Source: Ruegeria sp. HKCCA6707
GTDB taxonomy: Bacteria > Pseudomonadota > Alphaproteobacteria > Rhodobacterales > Rhodobacteraceae
Assembly: GCF_013033515.1 (NCBI RefSeq)
Contig: NZ_WQEG01000012.1
Coordinates: forward strand, 21,810 to 85,809
Direction: 5' to 3'
Length of the DNA: 64,000 nucleotides
Made by a program: the position numbers and the translations under genes. The notes below the pieces were generated by a model that did not search any database, was not told the DNA's origin, and worked only from the letters and a program-made list of their open reading frames with translations. This document shows positions 44,333 through 52,762 of the stretch, one piece after another (the stretch's first letter is position 1; every line of letters starts with the position of its first letter).

Positions 44333-45097
44333 ATGACTTTGTTTTCACTTATGTCTCCGCAGGATCTGTATTTGGCATTTCTAGTGGCGTTTGTCGCGGG
44401 ATGGATCAAGGGCATGGTCGGGTTTGCCATGCCGATGGTACTTATTTCAGGGCTTAGCATCATGTTGCCGCCGGATTTGGCCTTGGCCGGATTGATCCTG
44501 CCGACACTTGTGACAAACGGCGTTCAAGCGCTCCGCGAAGGGCCGGTCGCGGCGCTCTCGTCGATCCGTCGGTTCCGGGTGTTTTTGAGCATCGGCTTGC
44601 TCTGCCTTTTGGTCAGCGCGCAACTGGTCAGTGTGATGTCCCCACAGGCGCTTTTGTTGATGATCGGGCTGCCGGTGTCTTTTTTCGCCCTGATCCAGCT
44701 TTTGGGCGTGAAACTGGTGCTGCAAAACCCGTCGCTGCGCATCGAGGCGCTGATTGGTGGGCTTGCGGGATTTGTTGGCGGGTTTTCGGGTGTTTGGGGG
44801 CCGCCGACGGTATCGTACCTGACGGCTCTGAACACGCCCAAGGCTGAACAAATGCGGATCCAAGGGGTGATTTATGGCCTTGGCGCCGTGGCTCTGGTCG
44901 TCGCGCATCTGGGGTCGGGTATCCTGCGTACCGAAACGGCGCTGTTCTCGGCCACGCTTGTGCCCCCGGCCATCGCCGGGATGATGTGCGGCCTGGCAGT
45001 TCAAACCCGCATCGACCAGACCCAATTCAGAAAGCTGACGCTGTTGGTGTTGCTAATCGCCGGGTTGAACCTGCTGCGCCGTGCGCTTTTGGGCTAG
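44333..45097 (+). CDS. TauE/SafE family sulfite-type exporter
   Basis: Inner-membrane permease of 254 residues with eight hydrophobic helices. The family start DLYLAFLVAFVAGWIKGMVGFAMP (positions 11-34) and the repeated GGFSGVWGPPTVSYLTALNTPK segment of TauE/SafE proteins are visible. Substrates of the family are organic sulfonates, sulfite or sulfoacetate. The ATG at 44333 was chosen because residues before it look like an untranslated leader; a second ATG six codons later is possible. It is divergent from mcd (143 bp) and convergent with the next gene by four bases. Confidence 0.85.
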   Translation: MTLFSLMSPQDLYLAFLVAFVAGWIKGMVGFAMPMVLISGLSIMLPPDLALAGLILPTLVTNGVQALREGPVAALSSIRRFRVFLSIGLLCLLVSAQLVSVMSPQALLLMIGLPVSFFALIQLLGVKLVLQNPSLRIEALIGGLAGFVGGFSGVWGPPTVSYLTALNTPKAEQMRIQGVIYGLGAVALVVAHLGSGILRTETALFSATLVPPAIAGMMCGLAVQTRIDQTQFRKLTLLVLLIAGLNLLRRALLG

Positions 45098-45636
45098 GCC
45101 CGCCTGTCCCAAAACCGAAAGGCAAAATAGAGACCAAGCATCAGGAAGAACAAACCCGAGATATCGCCGATGAGAAAGGCAATATATTCCACTCGGGCAC
45201 TGCCAAAGGCTGCGTTGGTCAGGATTGCGACCAGAACGGATGTAATTACGCCAACGCCCATCACACAGGACCAGCAAGGGCGTCGATCTGGCTTTGGAAA
45301 CAGATCCCACCCCATCCATTTGAACGCATAGAACACCGCAGGCACCGTCGTGACCGCCACGACGATCGCCAACAGTCGGCTGGGCAGAAACACGCTCCAA
45401 CCGCCGACCATGACGAACACCAAGAATACCCCGGGCAGCAGCGAAAAGATCGCGCGCCACCCCAACAACCACGCCGCAAGGACCCGTACGCCGTGGGGTA
45501 GGAACAGCAAGCTGGCATAGCTTGGATACTGCGGAAAGAACATGTTCTGCAAAGGCATCAACACCTCGAAGGTGAAGATGGAAGCAAGAACATAGGCCGA
45601 CGAGGCGATTAAGGTTTCAGAAATCCAGTCACGCAC
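45094..45636 (-). CDS. Membrane protein of unknown function
   Basis: 180 residues with five to six hydrophobic helices (about 8-26, 42-58, 61-79, 87-104, 126-144 and 152-174). The pattern resembles the MASE-type sensory membrane modules (FFPQYPSYASLLFLPHGVRVLAAWLLG), but there is no output domain after it. I therefore call it only an integral membrane protein. It lies just downstream of a small winged-helix gene on the same strand (28-bp gap), so the two may function together. Confidence 0.7.
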   Translation of the reverse strand: MRDWISETLIASSAYVLASIFTFEVLMPLQNMFFPQYPSYASLLFLPHGVRVLAAWLLGWRAIFSLLPGVFLVFVMVGGWSVFLPSRLLAIVVAVTTVPAVFYAFKWMGWDLFPKPDRRPCWSCVMGVGVITSVLVAILTNAAFGSARVEYIAFLIGDISGLFFLMLGLYFAFRFWDRRA

Positions 45637-45664
45637 AAAGGTCAGCCAAATTGTTGTTCATCTG

Positions 45665-45955
45665 TTACCGCGGTGCATTGACCACATAGCGCCCGCGGTT
45701 CGCATTACCACTTTGCGAGAGGTAACCCTTTTGAACCAGAGACTTCAAAGCGCGAAAAAAGGTCGGGCGCGATACGCTCTGAACCAAAGTATGCTCAATC
45801 AGCCCAAAGGTGCGAACCTCTTGCTGTGACTTCGACAGCTCTTCGGCGGCATAATAGATGTCTTTTTCCACCGGAGAGAGTTCTTCCAGCCCCAGAGTAC
45901 GCTCCATGCTTTGCATGAGTTTGCGAAGTTCAGCAAGTTTCGAGATTTCTGTCAT
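45665..45955 (-). CDS. Small winged-helix (MarR-like) protein
   Basis: 96 residues. The N-terminus is an amphipathic helix (LAELRKLMQSMERTLGLEEL) that could dimerise. Then comes a helix-turn-helix (DIYYAAEELSKSQQEVRTFGLIEH and SVSRPTFFRALKSLVQKGYL) ending with a short beta wing (SGNANRGRYVV). This looks like a MarR/PadR-style regulator. The second of two adjacent ATG codons (45955) is better spaced from AGGA. It lies upstream of the membrane-protein gene and may control it. No known effector. Confidence 0.75.
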   Translation of the reverse strand: MTEISKLAELRKLMQSMERTLGLEELSPVEKDIYYAAEELSKSQQEVRTFGLIEHTLVQSVSRPTFFRALKSLVQKGYLSQSGNANRGRYVVNAPR

Positions 45956-46263
45956 CATATTCCTGTGTTGTTCAGTGCCGGTCCATGATTGGCGGCGCGT
46001 TACCAAAACGCCGAAACCAACACTCACCCCCATTTTCCTGTCCATTACAAAATCTGGTCAGCCATTAGCGCAGGTGTGAGTGAGCGCGCAAAGGCCAGCC
46101 AAGGTTGAACGACGGCTCGGGCATATACGCGCCTTGTGCCGTCGCTGCAATGGTCTCAGTCTTAGACTATGGCCAACCAGCCTCGCAACGCGATCTGAAC
46201 CGGTTCGCGTCAACGTGATGGGTTGTGTTGTCCGGCGGAAACATATTGCACACCGGAAAGAAG

Positions 46264-46287
46264 GAAAGGGGCCAAGAGGCCCCTTTC
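46264..46287 (-). terminator. Hairpin terminator of pckA
   Basis: GAAAGGGGCC-AAGA-GGCCCCTTTC, a perfect 10-bp stem, lies four bases after the pckA stop. The minus-strand continuation TTCCTTCTTTCC is T-rich though interrupted. Confidence 0.8.
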
Positions 46288-46291
46288 CCGA

Positions 46292-47890
46292 CTAGCCGAT
46301 TGCGACGGCCTTTATGTCTTCGTCGATGAACGGGACATACTGCTCAAAGTTTTCGGCAAACATATGCACCAGCTTTTCGGCCTGTTTGTCGAATGCAGCT
46401 TGATCATCCCATGTGCGACGCGGGTCCAAAAGCACCTCGGGGACGCCTGGAACCGAGACCGGAACATCAAAGCCGAAATTCGCATCTTTGCGGAATTCTG
46501 CATCCCGCAGCGATCCTTCAAGTGCTGCCGTCAACAGGGCGCGGGTGGCTTTGATCGGCATCCGGCTGCCAATTCCATAGGCGCCTCCGGTCCAGCCGGT
46601 ATTTACCAGCCAACATGTGGCGCCGTGCTGAGCGATCTTGTTGCGCAACAGATTGCCATAGGCTTCGGGACGGCGCGGCATGAAGGGGGCACCGAAACAG
46701 GTTGAGAACGTGGGCTGCGGCTCGGTCACGCCACGTTCGGTGCCTGCCACCTTGGAGGTGAAACCGGAAAGGAAGTGATACATCGCTTGCGCCGGGGTCA
46801 GACGCGCGATGGGCGGCAGCACACCAAAGGCATCACAGGTCAACATGATGATGTTTTTCGGATGCCCGCCAAGCGCGCTGGACGAGGCGTTCGAGATATA
46901 TTCCAGCGGGTAGGCACAGCGCATGTTGGCTGTCAGGGAGTCGTCATCGAAATCCAGTTCCTTGGTTTCTGGGTCAAAGACCATGTTTTCGATCACAGTC
47001 CCGAACTTGCTGGTGGTCGCATAGATCTCGGGTTCGGCTTCGGCACTCAGATTGATGGTCTTGGCATAGCAGCCACCTTCGAAGTTGAAGGTGCCACGAT
47101 CCGACCAGCCATGTTCGTCATCGCCAATCAAAATGCGGGCGGGGTCTGCTGACAGAGTCGTCTTACCGGTGCCGGACAGGCCAAAGAAAACCGCCGTATC
47201 AACCGGATTGCCAACCGCGTGGTTTGCCGAACAGTGCATCGGCATCACGCCTTTCTCGGGCAGCATGTAGTTCAGCAGTGTAAAGACGGATTTCTTGTTC
47301 TCACCCGCATATTCTGTGCCGCCAATCAGGATCAGCTTGCGATCAAAGTTCAGCGCGATCACTGTTTCGCTTTGGCAATCGTGTTTCTTGGGGTCTGCCT
47401 GAAAGCTGGGGCAGTTGATGATGGTGAAATCTGCGACGAAATCATCCAGATCTTCACGATCCGGACGGCGCAGCAGGTGCCGGATAAACAGATTGTGCCA
47501 GGCCAGTTCGGTGACCATACGCACATTGATCGAATAGGTCGGGTCAGCACCACCAACGAGATCCTGAACGAAATAGTCGCGGCCTTTCATGTGCGCGAGC
47601 ATATCCTGATGAAGGGCATCAAACCCTTCCGGGCTCATGGCCGCGTTATTTTCCCACCAGATACTGTCTGCAACGCTGTCGGTCTTGACCACATGCTTGT
47701 CTTTAGGTGACCGACCGGTGAATTTGCCGGTGGTCACAAGAAACGCGCCACCCTGGCCAAGGGTTCCTTCATCGCGTTTCAGGGCTTCTTCGATCAGCGC
47801 CGGTTCCATGAAGTTGTAATAGACATTGCCCAGACCCTCGATGCCTTGATCTTCGAGCCGGAATTGCGGGTTAACCCGTCCAGATGTCAT
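46292..47890 (-). CDS. pckA: Phosphoenolpyruvate carboxykinase (ATP)
   Basis: Gluconeogenic enzyme that converts oxaloacetate plus ATP to PEP, CO2 and ADP. It has 532 residues with the kinase P-loop GLSGTGKTT (237-245), the PEPCK signature [16 protein letters not shown], the oxaloacetate-binding [10 protein letters not shown] (56-65) and [21 protein letters not shown]. The start ATG at 47890 has AGGAGAAGAG upstream. It is divergent from chvI-chvG across 345 bp with twin direct repeats. Clustering with chvI/chvG and HPr genes is standard in alphaproteobacteria and ties carbon status to two-component signalling. Confidence 0.98.
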   Translation of the reverse strand: MTSGRVNPQFRLEDQGIEGLGNVYYNFMEPALIEEALKRDEGTLGQGGAFLVTTGKFTGRSPKDKHVVKTDSVADSIWWENNAAMSPEGFDALHQDMLAHMKGRDYFVQDLVGGADPTYSINVRMVTELAWHNLFIRHLLRRPDREDLDDFVADFTIINCPSFQADPKKHDCQSETVIALNFDRKLILIGGTEYAGENKKSVFTLLNYMLPEKGVMPMHCSANHAVGNPVDTAVFFGLSGTGKTTLSADPARILIGDDEHGWSDRGTFNFEGGCYAKTINLSAEAEPEIYATTSKFGTVIENMVFDPETKELDFDDDSLTANMRCAYPLEYISNASSSALGGHPKNIIMLTCDAFGVLPPIARLTPAQAMYHFLSGFTSKVAGTERGVTEPQPTFSTCFGAPFMPRRPEAYGNLLRNKIAQHGATCWLVNTGWTGGAYGIGSRMPIKATRALLTAALEGSLRDAEFRKDANFGFDVPVSVPGVPEVLLDPRRTWDDQAAFDKQAEKLVHMFAENFEQYVPFIDEDIKAVAIG

Positions 47891-48235
47891 GTCACTCTTC
47901 TCCTATGGCGGCGCCCCGGGCGTGTTTGCCGGCTACGCACATTGGGTATTTTGCCGGGAGTACCCGGCGGGTGAGCGGGTCTTACCATGGCATTTTAGGG
48001 CATGAACAGAAGGGTTTGGTGTAGTTAGCGCAACCAAGTTCAGGTTTAGCGCAACCAATTTTTCCTGTCGGAAAATCGAAGGTGTTTCTGGGCCCGGTTA
48101 AGGCTTTTTTGCCGCATCTGTGTGACAACAAACGCACGATTCTCAGATACGGATTGATTCGCGGCCTTAAAAACGCCAGAAATGCGTACAATAAGCGCAT
48201 TATTGCGTGATTGAGCAGGAACAGGGGCAAACCCG
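47891..48235. promoter_or_regulatory. pckA-chvI divergent regulatory region
   Basis: 345 bases without a gene. It holds a hairpin GCCGGG-AGTA-CCCGGC (47953-47968) that would lie in the pckA leader. On the minus strand TAAAAT (47997-47992) is a possible pckA -10 box. Two 13-bp direct repeats follow (48025-48058). Near chvI there is TACAAT (48187-48192) as a possible -10 box, and AGGGG lies before the ATG. No -35 element matches well, which suggests an activated or alternative promoter. Confidence 0.6.
48025..48058. promoter_or_regulatory. Twin direct repeats, likely operator
   Basis: TTAGCGCAACCAA occurs at 48025-48037 and again at 48046-48058. The spacing is exactly 21 bp, two helical turns, so two protein molecules would bind the same face. 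Each copy contains a near-palindrome TTAGCGCAA, reminiscent of LacI-family sites such as the PckR/CceR type that controls pckA in relatives. ChvI itself is another candidate binder. The repeats are seen; the protein is inferred. Confidence 0.6.
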
Positions 48236-48940
48236 ATGTCAAAAATTGCACTGGTGGACGACGATAGGAACATCCTGACGTCCGTTTCCATGACGCTCGA
48301 AGCGGAAGGCTTTGAGGTCGAAACCTATAATGACGGTCAAGCGGCGCTTGATGCGTTCAACAAGAAGCTGCCCGATATGGCGGTTCTGGATATCAAGATG
48401 CCCCGCATGGACGGTATGGATCTGTTGCAGCGACTGCGCCAGAAAACCCAGATGCCGGTGATTTTCCTGACCTCCAAAGACGATGAGATCGATGAGGTTT
48501 TGGGTCTGCGGATGGGCGCCGACGATTATGTCAAGAAGCCGTTCTCACAGCGTCTGCTGGTTGAACGTATTCGCGCTTTGTTGCGCCGTCAGGAAGCAAC
48601 GGATGGGGATGCGGCAGGCACCACCACCGGCGATACCAAGGTGATGGAGCGGGGCGAGCTGCGCATGGATCCGCTGCGCCACGCTGTCAGTTGGAAAGGC
48701 AACGATGTTTCGTTGACCGTGACCGAGTTTCTTCTGCTGCAGGCGCTCGCACAACGACCGGGATTCGTCAAAAGCCGCGATCAGTTGATGGATGTGGCCT
48801 ATGACGATCAGGTCTATGTGGACGACCGCACCATCGATAGCCACATCAAGCGCCTGCGCAAGAAGATGCGCGCGGCTGATCCAGAGTTTTCAGCCATCGA
48901 AACGCTTTACGGTATCGGGTATCGATATAATGAAGAATAA
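48236..48940 (+). CDS. chvI: Response regulator ChvI
   Basis: OmpR-type regulator of 234 residues with a receiver domain (DDD at 8-10, phospho-acceptor Asp52, switch Thr79 and Lys101) and a C-terminal winged helix (about 130-230, ending [12 protein letters not shown]). It belongs to the ChvI/ExoS-ChvI (BvrR) group, which responds to acid or envelope stress and controls surface structures and central metabolism. It is followed by chvG after 33 bases and transcribed divergently from pckA. Confidence 0.95.
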   Translation: MSKIALVDDDRNILTSVSMTLEAEGFEVETYNDGQAALDAFNKKLPDMAVLDIKMPRMDGMDLLQRLRQKTQMPVIFLTSKDDEIDEVLGLRMGADDYVKKPFSQRLLVERIRALLRRQEATDGDAAGTTTGDTKVMERGELRMDPLRHAVSWKGNDVSLTVTEFLLLQALAQRPGFVKSRDQLMDVAYDDQVYVDDRTIDSHIKRLRKKMRAADPEFSAIETLYGIGYRYNEE

Positions 48941-48973
48941 GATCTGCGGATCTTGGTGGGATAACTGATCTTC

Positions 48974-50692
48974 GTGCGTGATACGGATAGGGAACAAGAA
49001 CTGCAGGACGGCGATGTCGTTCTTGGGGATGATTGGGTCATTCCCCAGGATCCCGATTTTTCTGAACTGCGCGAGAAACGTTCGCGGCGGAATTTGTTTT
49101 CGCTGCGCAGTTCGCCGCTTGCACGCCGGATTATCACGCTCAACCTGATCGCGCTTGTGATCTTGGTTGGTGGGTTGCTGTATCTTGACGACTCTCGAAC
49201 CGAAAGAGTGCAACAAACCGCCAGCAACCTGATTGGCGACGCCCAACTTGTGAGCAACGTGTTTGAAACGCAACTGCGTCAACCGGGTCGCACAAGCAAT
49301 GGTGAAGCAACCGCATTGGACGTGCGCGACACGCTGTCAGGTTTGACCCTGCCCGAAGGGGGTGAGGTCTTTGTGTATGACAGCACCGGTACTCTGGTCG
49401 GATGGACGCGCGGCGCTTCGGTAGATATCGATTTGCCCGTTCTCATGCGCTCGGACAGCGATGCTGGGAGCGCGCGCACTCTGATCAGTGACGCGTTGAC
49501 CGCCGTCTGGCGGGGTGTGTCCGCGATTTTCAGTAATTACGATGCCGATTCGGCGCCGACTCTGGCGCAACAGGTGCAGCAGATTGTACCCGGCGCTTTG
49601 AATGGCGAGATTCAGGTGCAGGCCGTCAAAGACGAACACGGAGAGACCGTGATCGTCGCCGCAGCCCCTATCAACCTTGATGCGGTTCCGGTTGGCGCGG
49701 TTGCCATGGCCGGTCCTGCGGGTGAGATCGACGCGCTGGCGCGCCAGCAGCAAGAGCGTATCTTGCAGATGTTCGTTGTGGCTCTGTTGGTCTCGATTGG
49801 TCTTAGCCTGATCCTGGCCTCGACCATCGCCAATCCGCTGGCTGATCTGGCGGCAGCCGCCGAAATGGGGAAAGACCGCGGATCAGGGGTGAACCCGGGA
49901 CGGATCCGCATTCCCGATCTCGGCGCGCGACCCGATGAGATCGGACGGCTCAGCCGCGCGCTGCGCGGAATGGTTGGCGCGCTTTACAACAGGATCGACG
50001 CCAACGAACAGTTCGCCGCTGACGTCGCGCATGAGATCAAGAACCCTCTGGCCAGTTTGCAATCGGCGGTGGGTACGCTGCGCATGGTCAAACGCGATGA
50101 TCAGCGCGAAAAACTGCTGGGTGTGATCGAACATGACGTGCGTCGCCTTGACCGGCTTGTCAGTGACATTTCGAATGCGTCGCGTCTGGATGCCGAACTT
50201 GTCAAAGAAGCTGAACAGCCCTTTGATCTACTCAACCTGCTAAACAATATCGGTCAGTTCCTGGGTGAAGACGCGCGCTCGAAGGGGATCGACTATATCA
50301 CCGACATGCCGAAAGGTCCGATTGTCATCAACGGGCTTGAGGCACGTCTGGCGCAGGTTTTCGTAAACCTGATCACCAACGCGATTTCCTTCTGCACCGA
50401 AAATGATGCTATCCGTGTCTGGGTGCGCCAGCGCGACAACCGGGTCCTTGTGGTTGTCGAGGACACTGGCCCTGGGATTCCCGATCAGGCGCTCACCAAG
50501 GTATTCAAACGGTTCTATTCGCAACGCCCGGAAGAGCATTTTGGCAACAATTCAGGCCTCGGATTAGCAATTTCTAAACAGATCGTCGAAGCCCATGGCG
50601 GCGTGATCTGGGCTGAAAACATTCGCCCAACCGAAGCCGATGTCACTTCGGACCCATTGGGGGCCCGGTTCGTGGTGGGTCTTCCCATCTAA
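48974..50692 (+). CDS. chvG: Sensor histidine kinase ChvG
   Basis: Membrane kinase of 572 residues. A cytoplasmic N-tail (1-52), first membrane helix (about 55-71), a periplasmic domain of about 190 residues, second helix (about 266-285), HAMP and HisKA with His353 in AADVAHEIKNPLASLQ follow in order. The ATPase domain has NLITNAISFC (N box), VEDTGPGIP (G1) and GLGLAIS (G2). GTG 48974 is the start. The periplasmic sensor of ChvG proteins is known to be held off by a partner (ExoR) in rhizobia. No ExoR gene is visible here. Confidence 0.95.
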   Translation: MRDTDREQELQDGDVVLGDDWVIPQDPDFSELREKRSRRNLFSLRSSPLARRIITLNLIALVILVGGLLYLDDSRTERVQQTASNLIGDAQLVSNVFETQLRQPGRTSNGEATALDVRDTLSGLTLPEGGEVFVYDSTGTLVGWTRGASVDIDLPVLMRSDSDAGSARTLISDALTAVWRGVSAIFSNYDADSAPTLAQQVQQIVPGALNGEIQVQAVKDEHGETVIVAAAPINLDAVPVGAVAMAGPAGEIDALARQQQERILQMFVVALLVSIGLSLILASTIANPLADLAAAAEMGKDRGSGVNPGRIRIPDLGARPDEIGRLSRALRGMVGALYNRIDANEQFAADVAHEIKNPLASLQSAVGTLRMVKRDDQREKLLGVIEHDVRRLDRLVSDISNASRLDAELVKEAEQPFDLLNLLNNIGQFLGEDARSKGIDYITDMPKGPIVINGLEARLAQVFVNLITNAISFCTENDAIRVWVRQRDNRVLVVVEDTGPGIPDQALTKVFKRFYSQRPEEHFGNNSGLGLAISKQIVEAHGGVIWAENIRPTEADVTSDPLGARFVVGLPI

Positions 50693-50695
50693 CGC

Positions 50696-51166
50696 ATGAC
50701 GGTCACGACCCTATCCGAAACAGCAGGTCTGGATCAGGCCTGTATCCACGCGACTTGTGTTTCTGTGGGCGGTAAGGGGCTGTTGCTGATTGGTGCGTCC
50801 GGTTCGGGCAAATCAACGCTTGCGCTGCAGATGATGGCACTGGGCGCGCAGTTGGTTGCGGATGATCGCGTTGATCTTTGGCTGCAAGCTGATGCCGTGA
50901 TGGCGGTGGCCCCGACGCGATTACGCGGCCTGATCGAGGCGCGGGGAATCGGGTTATTGCAGGCTGTAGCGTCCGAGGCTGTGCCGATCACCTATGTCAT
51001 CGACCTTGATCAAACAGAGCCCGCGCGCCTGCCCGATCCTGTTCAAGTTTCTGTGCTGGGGCAATCTGTTCCCTTGCTTCGCGCGCACGGCTTGCCCAAC
51101 TTGCCGGCAGCACTCATGCAATTGGCAAAGAAAGGGCGTGTGGATCCGCAATGGCCGAGCAAGTGA
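50696..51166 (+). CDS. hprK: HPr kinase/phosphorylase, short alphaproteobacterial form
   Basis: 156-residue kinase domain of HprK with the P-loop GASGSGKST (33-41) and AQLVADDRVDL, which holds the catalytic Asp. It lacks the N-terminal half present in Firmicute HprK, as is normal in alphaproteobacteria. It phosphorylates the serine of HPr (Ser46 in the ptsH product 1.3 kb downstream). It starts four bases after chvG and overlaps rapZ by 16 bases. Confidence 0.93.
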   Translation: MTVTTLSETAGLDQACIHATCVSVGGKGLLLIGASGSGKSTLALQMMALGAQLVADDRVDLWLQADAVMAVAPTRLRGLIEARGIGLLQAVASEAVPITYVIDLDQTEPARLPDPVQVSVLGQSVPLLRAHGLPNLPAALMQLAKKGRVDPQWPSK

Positions 51167-52044
51167 CAACACAGCAGCGTATCGTGTTGGTTACCGGCCC
51201 GTCCGGGGCCGGGCGCTCCACGGCTATTCATGTGCTTGAAGATCTCGGCTTTGAGGCGATCGACAACCTGCCCATGGGGCTTTTGACCCGTTTGTTGGAC
51301 GGCGCCGACCCCTCGGGCCCGATGGCGTTGGGCATCGACGCGCGCAATCGGGATTTTTCGACCATTGGGTTCATCGAGTTGGCCGCCAAGCTTGGCCGCA
51401 TGGCGCAGGTCGACCTGACCGTGTTGTATCTGGATTGCAATGACGATGTCCTGTTGCGGAGATATTCGGAAACCCGCCGCCGCCATCCCTTTGCCCAAGG
51501 TGCAAGCCCCGAAACAGGGATTCAGCAGGAAAAGGAACTGCTGTTGCCGATCCGGGAAATCGCCGACAGTTTGATCGACACCAGCGCGCTGAACGTTCAC
51601 CAGCTACGTGAAGAGGTTGAGCTGTGGTTCGCGCCTCAAGGTGGTCGACACTTGGCTGTGTCAGTCGAGTCTTTCTCGTATAAACGCGGGTTGCCGCGCG
51701 GGCTCGACATGGTGTTTGATTGCCGGTTTCTGGCCAATCCTTACTGGCGACCGGAATTGCGCGCCGAGGATGGTCGAAATGCAGATGTTGCAGCCTATGT
51801 TCAGTCAGATGGAAACTATGACGCGTTCTTTGACCGGGTCGTTGACCTGCTGATCGTTTTGCTTCCTGCCTTTCGGGCCGAAGGCAAGGCGCATTTGTCC
51901 ATAGCTTTTGGATGCACCGGTGGGCAACACCGCTCGGTCGCCGTGGCCGAAGCTGTTGCAAAGACCCTTGCAGAAGCGGGTCAGCAGGTGTCAATAAGGC
52001 ATCGCGAAATGGAGCGTCGATCGTTGAATGTGAGGCCGGATTGA
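51151..52044 (+). CDS. rapZ: RNase adapter protein RapZ
   Basis: 297-residue P-loop protein (GPSGAGRST, 16-24), with the C-terminal domain carrying GCTGGQHRSVAVAE. RapZ proteins bind small RNAs or UDP-sugar precursors and guide RNase E in enterobacteria. In alphaproteobacteria the gene sits with hprK and the HPr genes. It overlaps hprK at its start. Its stop overlaps the TTG of the EIIA gene, so translation is coupled. Target RNAs in this organism are unknown. Confidence 0.92.
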   Translation: MAEQVTTQQRIVLVTGPSGAGRSTAIHVLEDLGFEAIDNLPMGLLTRLLDGADPSGPMALGIDARNRDFSTIGFIELAAKLGRMAQVDLTVLYLDCNDDVLLRRYSETRRRHPFAQGASPETGIQQEKELLLPIREIADSLIDTSALNVHQLREEVELWFAPQGGRHLAVSVESFSYKRGLPRGLDMVFDCRFLANPYWRPELRAEDGRNADVAAYVQSDGNYDAFFDRVVDLLIVLLPAFRAEGKAHLSIAFGCTGGQHRSVAVAEAVAKTLAEAGQQVSIRHREMERRSLNVRPD

Positions 52045-52433
52045 TCGGGATCGTAATTGTTGCGCATGGTGGGTTGGCAAAGGAATATCTGGCAGCCACT
52101 CAGCATGTGGTGGGTAAACAGCCCGGGCTGGTCGCCATCTCGATCGAGGCGGACCATGACCGTGAGGAAAAACAAGCCGAAATCTGTCGCGCGGCCGACG
52201 CCGTAGATGCTGGTGACGGGGTCGTCGTCGTCACTGATCTTTTTGGCGGCAGCCCATCGAATCTGAGCTTGCGCGCCTGCGCCCCGCAGGATCGACGCAT
52301 CCTATATGGTGCGAATCTCCCCATGCTGATCAAATTGGCCAAAAGCCGCCACCTGCCACTGGCTGATGCGGTGCGGGGCGCATTGGAAGCTGGACGCAAA
52401 TATATAAATGCGCAAAATGTGACGTTAGAGTGA
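52041..52433 (+). CDS. PTS EIIA component, mannose family
   Basis: 130-residue EIIA(Man)-type protein with the phospho-histidine His9 in IVIVAHGGLAKEY and the second motif VVVVTDLFGGSPSNLSL. There is no IIB or IIC transporter next to it, so it acts in a regulatory PTS rather than in sugar uptake. TTG 52041 is the start, overlapping the rapZ stop (TTGA). It receives phosphate from HPr, encoded 15 bp downstream. Confidence 0.92.
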   Translation: MIGIVIVAHGGLAKEYLAATQHVVGKQPGLVAISIEADHDREEKQAEICRAADAVDAGDGVVVVTDLFGGSPSNLSLRACAPQDRRILYGANLPMLIKLAKSRHLPLADAVRGALEAGRKYINAQNVTLE

Positions 52434-52448
52434 TTTGGACTGACTTTA

Positions 52449-52718
52449 ATGACGACTAAAAGACTGAAAATAATAAATGAAAAGGGCCTGCACGCGCGCG
52501 CATCAGCAAAATTGGTCGAAGTGGTAGAAGGGTTCGATGCCAATGCCGAGGTGTCGAAAGACGGTCTTTCTGCGTCTGGAGACAGTATAATGGGCCTTTT
52601 GATGTTGGCAGCATCGCGCGGAACGACTATTGACGTCGAGACGTCCGGACCGGATGCTGAGGCGTTGGCAGACGCGTTAGAGACTTTGGTGAACGACAAG
52701 TTTGGTGAAGGGTTCTGA
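52449..52718 (+). CDS. ptsH: Phosphocarrier protein HPr
   Basis: 89-residue HPr. The phospho-acceptor His15 lies in EKGLHARASAKLV and the regulatory serine Ser46 in SGDSIMGLLMLAAS, so it fits both phosphotransfer from EI and phosphorylation by HprK. The last gene of chvI-chvG-hprK-rapZ-EIIA-ptsH. The EI gene (ptsP) is not in this window. Confidence 0.95.
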   Translation: MTTKRLKIINEKGLHARASAKLVEVVEGFDANAEVSKDGLSASGDSIMGLLMLAASRGTTIDVETSGPDAEALADALETLVNDKFGEGF

Positions 52719-52762
52719 AGCAGAAATTTCGCTGCCAAACTGAGGGATGGGAAGACCAGGAA

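Noticed and set aside
46158..46168. 11-bp odd palindrome AGTCT-T-AGACT upstream of the winged-helix gene
   Set aside because: Too short and with no second copy or positional logic to call an operator.
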